A DNA stretch of 64,000 nt from a bacterium (GTDB taxonomy: Bacteria; Bacillota; Bacilli; Lactobacillales; Streptococcaceae), in contig CAJNCI010000002.1 in NCBI GenBank assembly GCA_905221215.1, forward strand, positions 1 to 64,000, in the 5' to 3' direction. The translations under genes were made by a program, and so were the position numbers. Each line of letters begins with the position of its first letter. Positions within the stretch are counted from its first letter, which is position 1. Under the pieces are notes generated by a model. The model was not told the DNA's origin and did no database searches. It saw nothing but the letters and a program-made list of their open reading frames with translations. This document shows, in pieces, positions 33,685 through 41,194 of the stretch.

Positions 33685-34591
33685 TAGAACCTATAAACTC
33701 TTGGAATCGAGTGGTGTAAGTATCATTAGTTAATTTACTCATATACTTAATTGCCTGTGTTTTAAAATTATTCTCATATAAAAATTTCAAAATATCAAAT
33801 AGATACTTATTATTAGCAATTTGATGAATATGCCTGTCGATAAATTGAATCTTATCGTCATTTGATATTTCTTCTTTAGACAAATATGTTTTAAAAATTC
33901 TATCTAAATAAACATTATTACTTATTTTAGAAATCATTTTATCAATAAAGTCTTGCATAATTTCATCATTGTGGAATCCACTTTCAACAGCATACTCAAT
34001 CACTCTACTTATATGAACAGAGTTGGTCATTTTTTCGAAACACAAGTTCATAGCACTTTCGTTTTTCATATCAAAAGCTACCAAACATAATTTTTCAAGT
34101 TTAGCGTTATTATCGGTGTTAATAATAGCTTTTTGCAAATCTTCAAGAGTTTTAATTTTTAAGTCAATATTGACAGTATTTTCTACAGTAAAGTAAAATA
34201 CCTCTTTTAAAAAGTTATATGTAGTGTCATTATCGATAATATTTATTAGTTTATCCTTATCATCCTTGCTGATATTTTCCGAATTATTTATTAAGTTGAT
34301 TATACTCGCTTTAACTTTTCCACTATCTTCAACTAATCGTTTTTTAGCAAAGTAATTTACATTATCTGTTGAGTTTTCCATTTTTCCAACCTTTAATTTT
34401 TTCATTAATATTTTAGACGGATTCCTACTACGGCTCATTAAATAACCAATAACATTTTTCGAATAGTCTCCAAGACTGTCTTCAAAACATACCAAAAATT
34501 CTCTTACGAAAGTCGTCCTACCAATATAACTTCTATGGTTTTGATTTAACATGAGCATATCCATAAAAGTCGCAAAACATAGATGATACAT
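33671..34591 (-). CDS. unknown helical-repeat protein, 306 residues
   Basis: The first 65 residues (MYHLCFATFMDMLMLNQNHR...) may be a DNA- or partner-binding helical domain. From about 180 on, a unit of 30-40 residues recurs: MTNSVHISRVIEYAVESG, ISNNVYLDRIFKTYLSKE, IANNKYLFDILKFLYENN and LTNDTYTTRFQEFIGSID. This suggests a helical solenoid. GGAG 8 bp before ATG 34591 supports the start. Very AT-rich. Neighbours are mobility and cargo genes; function unknown. Confidence 0.6.
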   Translation of the reverse strand: MYHLCFATFMDMLMLNQNHRSYIGRTTFVREFLVCFEDSLGDYSKNVIGYLMSRSRNPSKILMKKLKVGKMENSTDNVNYFAKKRLVEDSGKVKASIINLINNSENISKDDKDKLINIIDNDTTYNFLKEVFYFTVENTVNIDLKIKTLEDLQKAIINTDNNAKLEKLCLVAFDMKNESAMNLCFEKMTNSVHISRVIEYAVESGFHNDEIMQDFIDKMISKISNNVYLDRIFKTYLSKEEISNDDKIQFIDRHIHQIANNKYLFDILKFLYENNFKTQAIKYMSKLTNDTYTTRFQEFIGSIDKT

Positions 34592-34742
34592 GATTTTGTC
34601 TCCATTCTGTTGTTTTTGTTGTTTTTAGGTAATAGATTCAAAACATATTTAGCGATATACTAAAACCATCAAAGGAACAAGTCGACTTCCCCTCTGATAA
34701 ACCTTTTACTTTTATTATACTCTTTTAAGGAGGAAAATTCTC

Positions 34743-34826
34743 TTGCTAACATTACTTATCTTTTTACCATATCTTCTAACCTCAGCTGCTGCGATATATT
34801 TCACAAATAAAAGGTCTAGAAAATAA
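34743..34826 (+). CDS. possible 27-residue membrane peptide
   Basis: TTG start with AAGGAGG 10 bp upstream; reads (M)LTLLIFLPYLLTSAAAIYF then TNKRSRK. One hydrophobic segment followed by a basic tail, the shape of small membrane toxins or leader peptides. The TTG start lowers confidence. Confidence 0.35.
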   Translation: MLTLLIFLPYLLTSAAAIYFTNKRSRK

Positions 34827-34833
34827 TTGACTA

Positions 34834-34889
34834 CAGGTTTATATTAGGTTATGTAAGCCCCACTAATATAAACCTGCCTCTATGGGGCT
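34834..34889 (+). promoter_or_regulatory. structured leader with possible pseudoknot
   Basis: CAGGTTTATATTAG (34834-34847) pairs perfectly with 34863-34876 over 14 bp. The loop ends in AGCCCCA (34856-34862), complementary to TGGGGCT (34883-34889), which lies just before the AAGGAG of the next gene. The two pairings form a pseudoknot or exclude each other. Confidence 0.55.
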
Positions 34890-34905
34890 ATTAAGGAGAA
34901 AAACT

Positions 34906-35166
34906 ATGCTTCCACAAAATACTCAAAATCAAACCGATATCACTCATCAACTGGCGAATCCATTTCAGCTTGAAGTCGCAAAAACTCTATCCAAAGATAT
35001 GGCTATTCTTCAGAAGAATCAGCTTCTGACGGCAGACATTCTTAACAAAGTAGGCGACCTTTCGAAGCTCGAGGCAGATATTCTGGCAAAAACTCCCCAT
35101 GCCAAGGAACGCACAGATTTCATCATCAAGACTTTTGCTTTGGTCGCCTCTCAGCAGATAAGATAG
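34906..35166 (+). CDS. unknown small helical protein, 86 residues
   Basis: MLPQNTQNQTDITHQLANPF... to FALVASQQIR, almost entirely helical. ATG 34906 has AAGGAG 7 bp upstream; a frame start at 34882 lies inside the leader structure and is rejected. First gene of the plus-strand mobility module, 10 bp before the next. Confidence 0.65.
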   Translation: MLPQNTQNQTDITHQLANPFQLEVAKTLSKDMAILQKNQLLTADILNKVGDLSKLEADILAKTPHAKERTDFIIKTFALVASQQIR

Positions 35167-35176
35167 GAGGTTCCCT

Positions 35177-35422
35177 ATGAACGAATTTATCTTCCCCTTA
35201 ATCGTTGTGTTTGCTCTTGGCTTTGTGGCTGGCGTTATTACCTTGTTGGTATATCTTGATTCTCAATCTAAAAAACAACCCGTCAAAGAGAAAAACAAAA
35301 ATCTTCCTCCTGTTTACACTGAAGAAGAAATTGAACTAGCTCAATTTCTCGAGAGTAGGCAAGCCGTCAACGAGGCATTCCTCTCAGCTCAGGCGGAACT
35401 ACTCAAAGAACTTCGAAAGTGA
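35177..35422 (+). CDS. small membrane protein, 81 residues
   Basis: One N-terminal membrane segment (FPLIVVFALGFVAGVITLLVYL, about 6-27), then a polar part with a helical end (ELAQFLESRQAVNEAFLSAQ). AGGAGG lies 7 bp before the ATG. Probably part of the transfer module; not recognised. Confidence 0.7.
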   Translation: MNEFIFPLIVVFALGFVAGVITLLVYLDSQSKKQPVKEKNKNLPPVYTEEEIELAQFLESRQAVNEAFLSAQAELLKELRK

Positions 35423-35577
35423 AGTAATTTTTACATCACCGAACAAAACAGCAATATGATAGCACCTTAACAGATACAGCACTATTCTCATCGCTCCTAA
35501 TCCATAAACTGCTTATGCTCCCTTTTGTCAGCGGTTTCTGGTATGCTCGGAGCGTCACAAACAGAAAGGATTTTAAA

Positions 35578-36183
35578 ATGACACAACCAACTCAACCAAA
35601 GAAATTCAAAACCATCCTCGCTGATGTTCCCTATATGAAGAACCAAACAGGTAGCTACGGAGCCTGCAAGCATTACAACCTGATGAGCCACGAGGAAATC
35701 CGCAATATGCCCATCAAGGACATCGCTGCAGACAACGCTCATCTCTGGTTTTGGACTTCCAACTCTTATATGGAAGAATCTTACGATATTATTCGGGCGT
35801 GGGGCTTTGAGCCAAAAAGCATTTTTACTTGGGTTAAACCAACTCTGGGCTTGGGAACTTATCTTCGAAATTCTACCGAGCATGTCATTTTCGCAACTCG
35901 AGGAAAAGCTCCCATCAAGTTCAAGGGGCAGATGAATTGGGGTTTCTTCCCCAAACAAGACCACAGCCACAAGCCCGAAGAACTCTTCGCTATCATCGAA
36001 CGCTGTTCTGAGCCAGATTATTTGGAGCTTTTTGCACGGAGACCTGTGTCTTCCAATAAAAAATGGGCTATATGGGGTAATGAAGTCGAGAGCGACATTA
36101 TTATCCCTCACTATCCCGTTCCTCAATATTCTAAAAATCCCATTGACTACAGAAAGGCAGATGATGACTCGTGCGAAAAATAG
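35578..36183 (+). CDS. MT-A70-family DNA adenine methyltransferase, divergent
   Basis: A 201-residue protein with the MT-A70 layout: KFKTILADVPY near the start, GACKHYNLMSHEEI, the helix AHLWFWTSN, GFEPKSIFTWVK and a C-terminal PDYLELFARR. Family members usually carry DPPW as motif IV; here it reads DVPY (16-19), which may change activity or specificity. AAGGA precedes ATG 35578. Such solitary enzymes are common on mobile elements and may protect them from restriction. No restriction partner is seen. Confidence 0.8.
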   Translation: MTQPTQPKKFKTILADVPYMKNQTGSYGACKHYNLMSHEEIRNMPIKDIAADNAHLWFWTSNSYMEESYDIIRAWGFEPKSIFTWVKPTLGLGTYLRNSTEHVIFATRGKAPIKFKGQMNWGFFPKQDHSHKPEELFAIIERCSEPDYLELFARRPVSSNKKWAIWGNEVESDIIIPHYPVPQYSKNPIDYRKADDDSCEK

Positions 36184-36341
36184 TTGGCTACACCTTGCTT
36201 TTCATTCTGCTAGCTTATTTGGTCAATCGGGCGGTTCACTGGCTAATCGAAATTGCCCTACCCTTAAGCCTGCTTGCCGTATTACTTGGTGGCGGAATGC
36301 TTGCCTTTCACTACTGGAAAAACAAAAGAGATTGGAGGTGA
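36171..36341 (+). CDS. small membrane protein, 56 residues
   Basis: GTG start overlapping the methyltransferase end by 13 bp: MRKIVGYTLLFILLAYLVNR, then a second hydrophobic stretch IALPLSLLAVLLGGGMLAF and a basic end KNKRDWR. Two membrane segments. Its last codons contain the GGAGG of the coupling-protein gene, so the two are coupled. Small membrane partners of this kind often sit beside coupling ATPases. Confidence 0.6.
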   Translation: MRKIVGYTLLFILLAYLVNRAVHWLIEIALPLSLLAVLLGGGMLAFHYWKNKRDWR

Positions 36342-36345
36342 ACCG

Positions 36346-38496
36346 ATGAAACGCCCTACAAATTTTGAAGCGTTTGAGATGGATTACACTCGCCCCGTGG
36401 AATTTCAAGATATACTGGATTTGATGGTGCGACTCTCAGGCTACACCAGACGCCAGCCCTTCGTTTTGGAGATTCGTTTAACGAAAAACGAGGTGCGATA
36501 TTTGCTTCTCAGTAACCCACTGGACACACCCTATTTACACAAAATGTTGCAAGTCTCCAATGACATTCAGTTTTCGAAACTTCACCCTAAAAAACGAAAA
36601 CCGTCCGAAAAATCGTGGCATGTCGCCATTAAACGCAATCATTTTAGTCTCAAAACAGACAGCGTTGAAAACTTCACTCGTTCCTTTTTGGCACTGAGTC
36701 ATCACCTAAAACCGCAGGAAGAAATTTGTGTACAGGTTATGGTGGGCAAGTCGCGTCCGCCACAACCGCTGGCTCGTGATTTGTCACACCTTAACGCCAC
36801 TTGGTGGCAGTGGATTTCAGGGAATATCCCAAAGCTTTCCAAAGACGCCGACAAGCTGATTCGGGAAAAACTCCGACACGCCCAGTTTCAAGCAGATGTA
36901 CGGATTGGTGTGCGAAGTGATAGTCATTTTCGCAAGAATGAGCTATATCATACTGTTTTAGGAGCCTTTCGAATGTTAGAATCCAGCGGTGTCGAACTTT
37001 TTCTCAACCCGATTTCAAGCGAGAAAGTGAATAAGGTTCAAATTCCGTGGGCTTTTCCGCTCACCCTTTCTTCGCAGGAGCTTGCCAGCTTTTGGCTTGC
37101 CCCTATTGGCGAAGGCGAGCTGGCTGGGATTGCCAATATTCACCCCAAAACTCTCCGTCTGCCTTTGGGCTATAAAGTGCCAGATGTACCTGTTCGAAAA
37201 TTTGGTGAAAGTATCAAAAACGAACCGCTCCAGATTTTACCTCGAGACGCCACCCAGCATCTCTTGGTGTTAGGCGGAACGGGCGTTGGAAAATCTACCT
37301 TGCTTGCCCAGCTCATTTTGGCAGATATTCAAGCAGGCAGAAGCACGCTGTTAATTGACCCCAAAGGCGACTTGGTACGAGAAGTGTTGGCTCATTTCCC
37401 AAAAGAACGACGAGCAGATTTGGTTATCATTGACCCCAGCTCCAGCAACAAAATTATCGGTCTCAACCCCTTTGACCTGACTCGCTACACCTCGCCTGAG
37501 CTGGTGGCGGATATGTTGCTTAATCTTTTTCAAGAACTTTTCAGCGACAACTGGGGTATTCGCACGGTTGATGTGCTCAGCCACGCCTTAACCGTGATGG
37601 CACAAGTTGAAAATTCTAATTTACCCCAATTACCTCAGTTTTTAACCAATCCTGTCTTTCGAAATCAACTATTAAGTCAGATTTCCGACCCTTTTCTCTT
37701 AGATTTCTGGCAGGGCTACAACCAGCTAAGCGATGCTAACCGTGAGGTGTTAATCTCGCCAGTGTTAAACAAAATCCGTCAGCTTTTGCTTCGAAAAGAA
37801 CTACGAGCCATGCTTGCCTCTACTTCGAAAAAATTTAACCTGATGGAACTCTTCACCAGTAAAAAAGTAGTCTTAGTTAACCTCAACCGAGGGCAAATCG
37901 GGGTGACAAACGCCAAATTTATCGGTTCGCTTATCACCAACTACATCTACCAGCTAACCCTCTACCAAGCCCGTCTCGCCCCCGAAAATCGCCCTTTCCT
38001 ACCCATTTACATTGATGAGCTGGGGCAATTCCTTAAGCTCCCTGTGGATTTGGAGGATGCCCTTGCGGTGTCTCGTTCGATGAAAGTGGGCTACATTCTC
38101 GCTAGCCAGCACCTGACGCAACTGCCATCTACTCTGTGTACCAGCGTTTTGAGTAATTGTCGCAGTAAAATCATTTTCACGCTGGAACACCACGAAGCCA
38201 AGGAACTCGCCAGCCAAGCTCCAGAACTCACTTTCGAAGATTTTATGACCCTTGCACCTTTTCACTTTTATGCCCAAATGCCGATTTTTTACAATCACTT
38301 CAAGTGGGTCTCAGGGCGAAGTCTGCCTCTTTCGAAAAATACTCAGCCAATTGATGAACTTTATGCCGAAAGTTTGGAATACTACGGCGACGATTTAGCC
38401 AATTTCGAAAATACACCACTTCAAAACAAGAAAGATGAAATTCCACCCGAAAATTTAGGACGGAAGAAGCGAGGAGGACAAAATGGAAAAAATTGA
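36346..38496 (+). CDS. type IV coupling protein-like ATPase (TraG/VirD4/TrwB-like)
   Basis: A 716-residue ATPase that would link the relaxosome to a secretion channel. Walker A is GGTGVGKST (310-318), followed by LLIDPKGDLV (about 335-344) and later FLPIYIDELGQFL, typical of the VirD4/TraM-recognition group. The N-terminal 300 residues are not hydrophobic, so membrane attachment may need the small protein upstream. GGAGGTGA sits 4 bp before ATG 36346. The gene overlaps the next by 14 bp. Confidence 0.82.
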   Translation: MKRPTNFEAFEMDYTRPVEFQDILDLMVRLSGYTRRQPFVLEIRLTKNEVRYLLLSNPLDTPYLHKMLQVSNDIQFSKLHPKKRKPSEKSWHVAIKRNHFSLKTDSVENFTRSFLALSHHLKPQEEICVQVMVGKSRPPQPLARDLSHLNATWWQWISGNIPKLSKDADKLIREKLRHAQFQADVRIGVRSDSHFRKNELYHTVLGAFRMLESSGVELFLNPISSEKVNKVQIPWAFPLTLSSQELASFWLAPIGEGELAGIANIHPKTLRLPLGYKVPDVPVRKFGESIKNEPLQILPRDATQHLLVLGGTGVGKSTLLAQLILADIQAGRSTLLIDPKGDLVREVLAHFPKERRADLVIIDPSSSNKIIGLNPFDLTRYTSPELVADMLLNLFQELFSDNWGIRTVDVLSHALTVMAQVENSNLPQLPQFLTNPVFRNQLLSQISDPFLLDFWQGYNQLSDANREVLISPVLNKIRQLLLRKELRAMLASTSKKFNLMELFTSKKVVLVNLNRGQIGVTNAKFIGSLITNYIYQLTLYQARLAPENRPFLPIYIDELGQFLKLPVDLEDALAVSRSMKVGYILASQHLTQLPSTLCTSVLSNCRSKIIFTLEHHEAKELASQAPELTFEDFMTLAPFHFYAQMPIFYNHFKWVSGRSLPLSKNTQPIDELYAESLEYYGDDLANFENTPLQNKKDEIPPENLGRKKRGGQNGKN

Positions 38497-39253
38497 ACTA
38501 ACGAAAAAAGAACGAGAGATTTTAACCCTACTCGCCCGGTGTCGTTATGCGACCACCAAACAGATTGTTGCCCTCTATTTTCAGGATAGCCAGCATTCGC
38601 GAACTGCTTTCCGAAGAGCTAACTTGCTTTTAAACCAGATCAAAAATCGCCAACTCATCAATCACCTCGAACGACGAATCGGTGGCGTACGAGCAGGTTC
38701 AGGCAGTTTCGTTTGGCATATCACGATAAAAGGGTTGAAAGCATTACACCGTCCACAACGCTTTAAAAATAAGTATGAACCCACCGCCCACCATTTGGAA
38801 CACACGCTGGCGGTGACACAAGCGTATGTTTTTCTGAAATTGTTGGAAGAAGCTGGCAAAATCCAGCTGGAACGGTTCGATTTTGAACCCACCTGCCACC
38901 GCACCTATGCCACCTTTTCGGGTAAGAAGATTTTTCTGAAACCTGATGCTTTTGCCCAACTGGTTTTGGGTGGATACGAGGACAGTTATTTTTGCGAAAT
39001 CGATATGGCGACCGAAAGCCTCAACCGAGTGGTAAATCAGTGTAAAAAATACATCGCCTACTACCAAACAGGCATTGAACAGCGAGAGCAAGACGGTGTG
39101 TTTCCACTGGTTCTATGGATTGTGCCGCACGACAAACGAAAAGAAGTGATTTCAAAGAAAATCGAAAGCGAGCTGAATAATTTTCAGCCAATGTTTCAGG
39201 TGGTGACGCTGGAAGAATTTAGTGAATGGATTGGAGGACGAACAGATGAATAA
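38483..39253 (+). CDS. replication-relaxation family protein
   Basis: A 256-residue protein with an N-terminal winged helix (EILTLLARCRYATTKQIVALYF) and a nuclease-like core (HHLEHTLAVTQAYVFLKLLE, FLKPDAFAQLV, YFCEIDMATESLNRVVNQCKKYIAYY). This matches the Replic_Relax family found on conjugative and mobilizable elements. It overlaps the coupling-protein gene and is the best candidate for the DNA-processing partner, since no classical relaxase motif is found in the element. Confidence 0.78.
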   Translation: MEKIELTKKEREILTLLARCRYATTKQIVALYFQDSQHSRTAFRRANLLLNQIKNRQLINHLERRIGGVRAGSGSFVWHITIKGLKALHRPQRFKNKYEPTAHHLEHTLAVTQAYVFLKLLEEAGKIQLERFDFEPTCHRTYATFSGKKIFLKPDAFAQLVLGGYEDSYFCEIDMATESLNRVVNQCKKYIAYYQTGIEQREQDGVFPLVLWIVPHDKRKEVISKKIESELNNFQPMFQVVTLEEFSEWIGGRTDE

Positions 39254-39368
39254 TGAAAAAGAACGAATTGTCAAAATCGGGCGAGCAACTTTTAATATTA
39301 GCCGAAAATTTGGTGGTTCGAAAAGTTTGAAAGAATTACTTGAAAAGCTGATTTTGCAGGAAAAGTAA
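39246..39368 (+). CDS. TnpW-like small protein, 40 residues
   Basis: MNNEKERIVKIGRATFNISR... to LLEKLILQEK. It overlaps the previous gene (ATGAATAA). Short proteins of this pattern (VKIG-x-TF-x-(I/V)-x-x-x-F) are encoded just before TnpX-type recombinases in Tn4451-related elements. Role unknown. Confidence 0.6.
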   Translation: MNNEKERIVKIGRATFNISRKFGGSKSLKELLEKLILQEK

Positions 39369-39443
39369 GCCCCAAAGACTGGACTTATTCGCCCTTTCGA
39401 GGTATCCTGTCCATGGGTTAGAGTGTAATTGAAAGGAGACACG

Positions 39444-41114
39444 ATGACAAACAGCACATTAACAAAGCAAATTCCAGATTGGACAAAGGTTGAATTTGAA
39501 GGTCTGAGCGAGATTAGTATTTTGTATTGCAGGCTTTCATCAGAAGACGCAAACGAAGGTGAATCTAACTCAATTTCCAACCAACGCTTGATTTTAAGCA
39601 AACTGGCGGAGCGAGAGAATTTGAGCAACCCAATTGTATTTTACGATGATGGCTACTCAGGTTCAAACGCCCAGCGTCCAGCTTTCCAACAAGCTCTGGC
39701 ATTAGTTGAAAATAACCAAGTTTCGAATTTTGTGGTAAAGGATTTGAGCCGTGTTTCACGAGATTACCTGCTTTCAGGAAATCTTTTGGAGGTGGTTTTT
39801 CCTTCGAAAAATATTCGCTTCATTTCCCTGCAAGAAAATATAGATAGTAACAAGAAATCTAGCCAAGATGCCTACCTCACACCGTTGGTTTCACTCTTTA
39901 ACAACTGGTATAGTATGCAGTGTAGCGAGAAAATTAAGCTTTCGAAACATACCAAAGCCAAAAATGGCGAAAAAATCGGCTGGATTACCCCTTATGGATA
40001 CCTTAATAATCCAGAAAATCGTAAGGAGTGGTTAGTAGATGAATATGCTTCAGAAATCGTTAAACGGATATTTTCGGAGTATATTTCAGGCAGAACGCCA
40101 ACCGAGATAGCTCAAGGTTTAAGGCGTGACAAAGTCCTCACTCCTGCTCGCTACAAAAAGAAGCTGGGTGTTTCGAACTATCGAATTTTAGAGAGTGACC
40201 CTTGTTATTGGAAAACTCAGATGATTTGGCAAATATTGGAAAAAGAGGAGTATATCGGCTCAACCATTAACTTGAAAACCGCAAAAATTTCCTACAAACA
40301 GCGAAATTGTCGCCTGCGACCTCGTGAAGATTGGCTAATTTTCCCAGATAGCCACGAAGCAATTATTTCGAAGGAAGATTTCGAAATTGCAAGAGAAATG
40401 ATGAACCACAAGCGAGTCGTTCAAAGGCATAACTGGAAAAACAAAACAGGACATGAAAACTTGTTTGCAGGCTTGCTTTATTGCGAAAACGAGCATAAAT
40501 TAAGTTTTTGCCCACAAGAAAAAGATGGCGTGAACCTCGACCATTATAAATGTTACCATTTTAAGCGAGCTGGCGATACTTGTTCGGGCGGTCACTATCT
40601 TCGTAAAGAAGTATTGGAAAACCTAATTTTAAACGAGCTTCAAGAACTGCTAAACTCGTTTCAGATTAACGAAGCAGATTTATTACAGCGCTTGAAGGAT
40701 AAGTTTGAAATCAAAGAAACCAAGAAGTTTAGCGAACTGAAAAAACAGCTGACCAAAAACGAACAGCGAATGGTGGAGTTGGATACTATCATCCAGCGAC
40801 TCTACGAAAAGCAACTCTTGGGTGAGATTGCGGATGACCGCTTCAAAAAATTGTGCGACAGCTATGAGGCGGAACAAGCCGAGTTGAAGGAAAAAGTCCA
40901 AACTGCCACCGCAACTCTTGGGGTGAAAATGAAATCTGCCCACAACATTGAAGAATTTATGACAACCATTCGAAAATATACTCAGCTTGAGAAGTTGACA
41001 CCGAAAATTATCAACGAATTGATTGATAAAATTATTATTCACCAACCGATTGGTAGAGGCAAGAATAGACAAATTAAACTGGAAATACACTACCGATTTA
41101 TTGGTGATATTTAA
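39444..41114 (+). CDS. large serine recombinase (TnpX/TndX type integrase)
   Basis: A 556-residue recombinase that should excise and insert the element. Catalytic resolvase domain about 25-170 with YCRLSSED (Ser32) and KDLSRVSRDYL; recombinase domain about 190-300; zinc-ribbon region with GLLYCE, and Cys/His at KCYHFKRAGDTC; a coiled coil about 420-490 (SELKKQLTKNEQRMVELDTI) and a DUF4368-like tail. GAAAGGAG precedes ATG 39444. It is the last gene before the right end, the usual place for these integrases. Confidence 0.92.
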   Translation: MTNSTLTKQIPDWTKVEFEGLSEISILYCRLSSEDANEGESNSISNQRLILSKLAERENLSNPIVFYDDGYSGSNAQRPAFQQALALVENNQVSNFVVKDLSRVSRDYLLSGNLLEVVFPSKNIRFISLQENIDSNKKSSQDAYLTPLVSLFNNWYSMQCSEKIKLSKHTKAKNGEKIGWITPYGYLNNPENRKEWLVDEYASEIVKRIFSEYISGRTPTEIAQGLRRDKVLTPARYKKKLGVSNYRILESDPCYWKTQMIWQILEKEEYIGSTINLKTAKISYKQRNCRLRPREDWLIFPDSHEAIISKEDFEIAREMMNHKRVVQRHNWKNKTGHENLFAGLLYCENEHKLSFCPQEKDGVNLDHYKCYHFKRAGDTCSGGHYLRKEVLENLILNELQELLNSFQINEADLLQRLKDKFEIKETKKFSELKKQLTKNEQRMVELDTIIQRLYEKQLLGEIADDRFKKLCDSYEAEQAELKEKVQTATATLGVKMKSAHNIEEFMTTIRKYTQLEKLTPKIINELIDKIIIHQPIGRGKNRQIKLEIHYRFIGDI

Positions 41115-41161
41115 GTATTTAAAAGAGCGAGTTGTAGATCACTGCTCTATATATAATAATA

Positions 41162-41182
41162 GGACTGCTGAGTGAAGTGTGG
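41162..41182 (-). repeat. right terminal inverted repeat of the element
   Basis: On the minus strand CCACACTTCACTCAGCAGTC plus one C, 19 of 21 identical to the left end. It touches the TATAAT of rlmB. Confidence 0.8.
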
Positions 41183-41188
41183 TATAAT
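41180..41188 (+). promoter_or_regulatory. extended -10 of rlmB, leaderless arrangement
   Basis: TGGTATAAT ends 6 bp before ATG 41195, so transcription should start on the start codon. The TG comes from the element's terminal repeat and TATAAT is shared with the left flank. Confidence 0.6.
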
Positions 41189-41194
41189 AGAGGC

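Larger units (their letters stand above)
23531..41182 (+). mobile_element. integrative mobilizable element inserted between def and rlmB
   Basis: The unit of about 17.65 kb carries a large serine recombinase at its right end, a coupling ATPase, a replication-relaxation protein, a methyltransferase, a small serine recombinase and cargo genes, all foreign to the core order. Its ends are the 21-bp inverted repeats at 23533-23553 and 41162-41182, and both outer flanks show GTG(T/G)TATAAT in direct orientation (23521-23530, 41179-41188), so the exact edges are uncertain by a few bases. There are no phage structural genes and no mating-pair formation genes, so transfer would need a helper. Confidence 0.85.

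Noticed and set aside
35497..36126. 209-codon open frame opposite the MT-A70 gene
   Set aside because: The plus-strand frame has clear methyltransferase motifs and a ribosome site; the antisense frame has neither.
36274..36345. Longer N terminus of the coupling ATPase
   Set aside because: It would place the GGAGG site inside the gene and overlaps the coding frame of the 56-residue membrane protein; ATG 36346 fits better.
23531..41182. Prophage
   Set aside because: There are no capsid, terminase, tail or lysis genes; the gene set is that of a mobilizable element.
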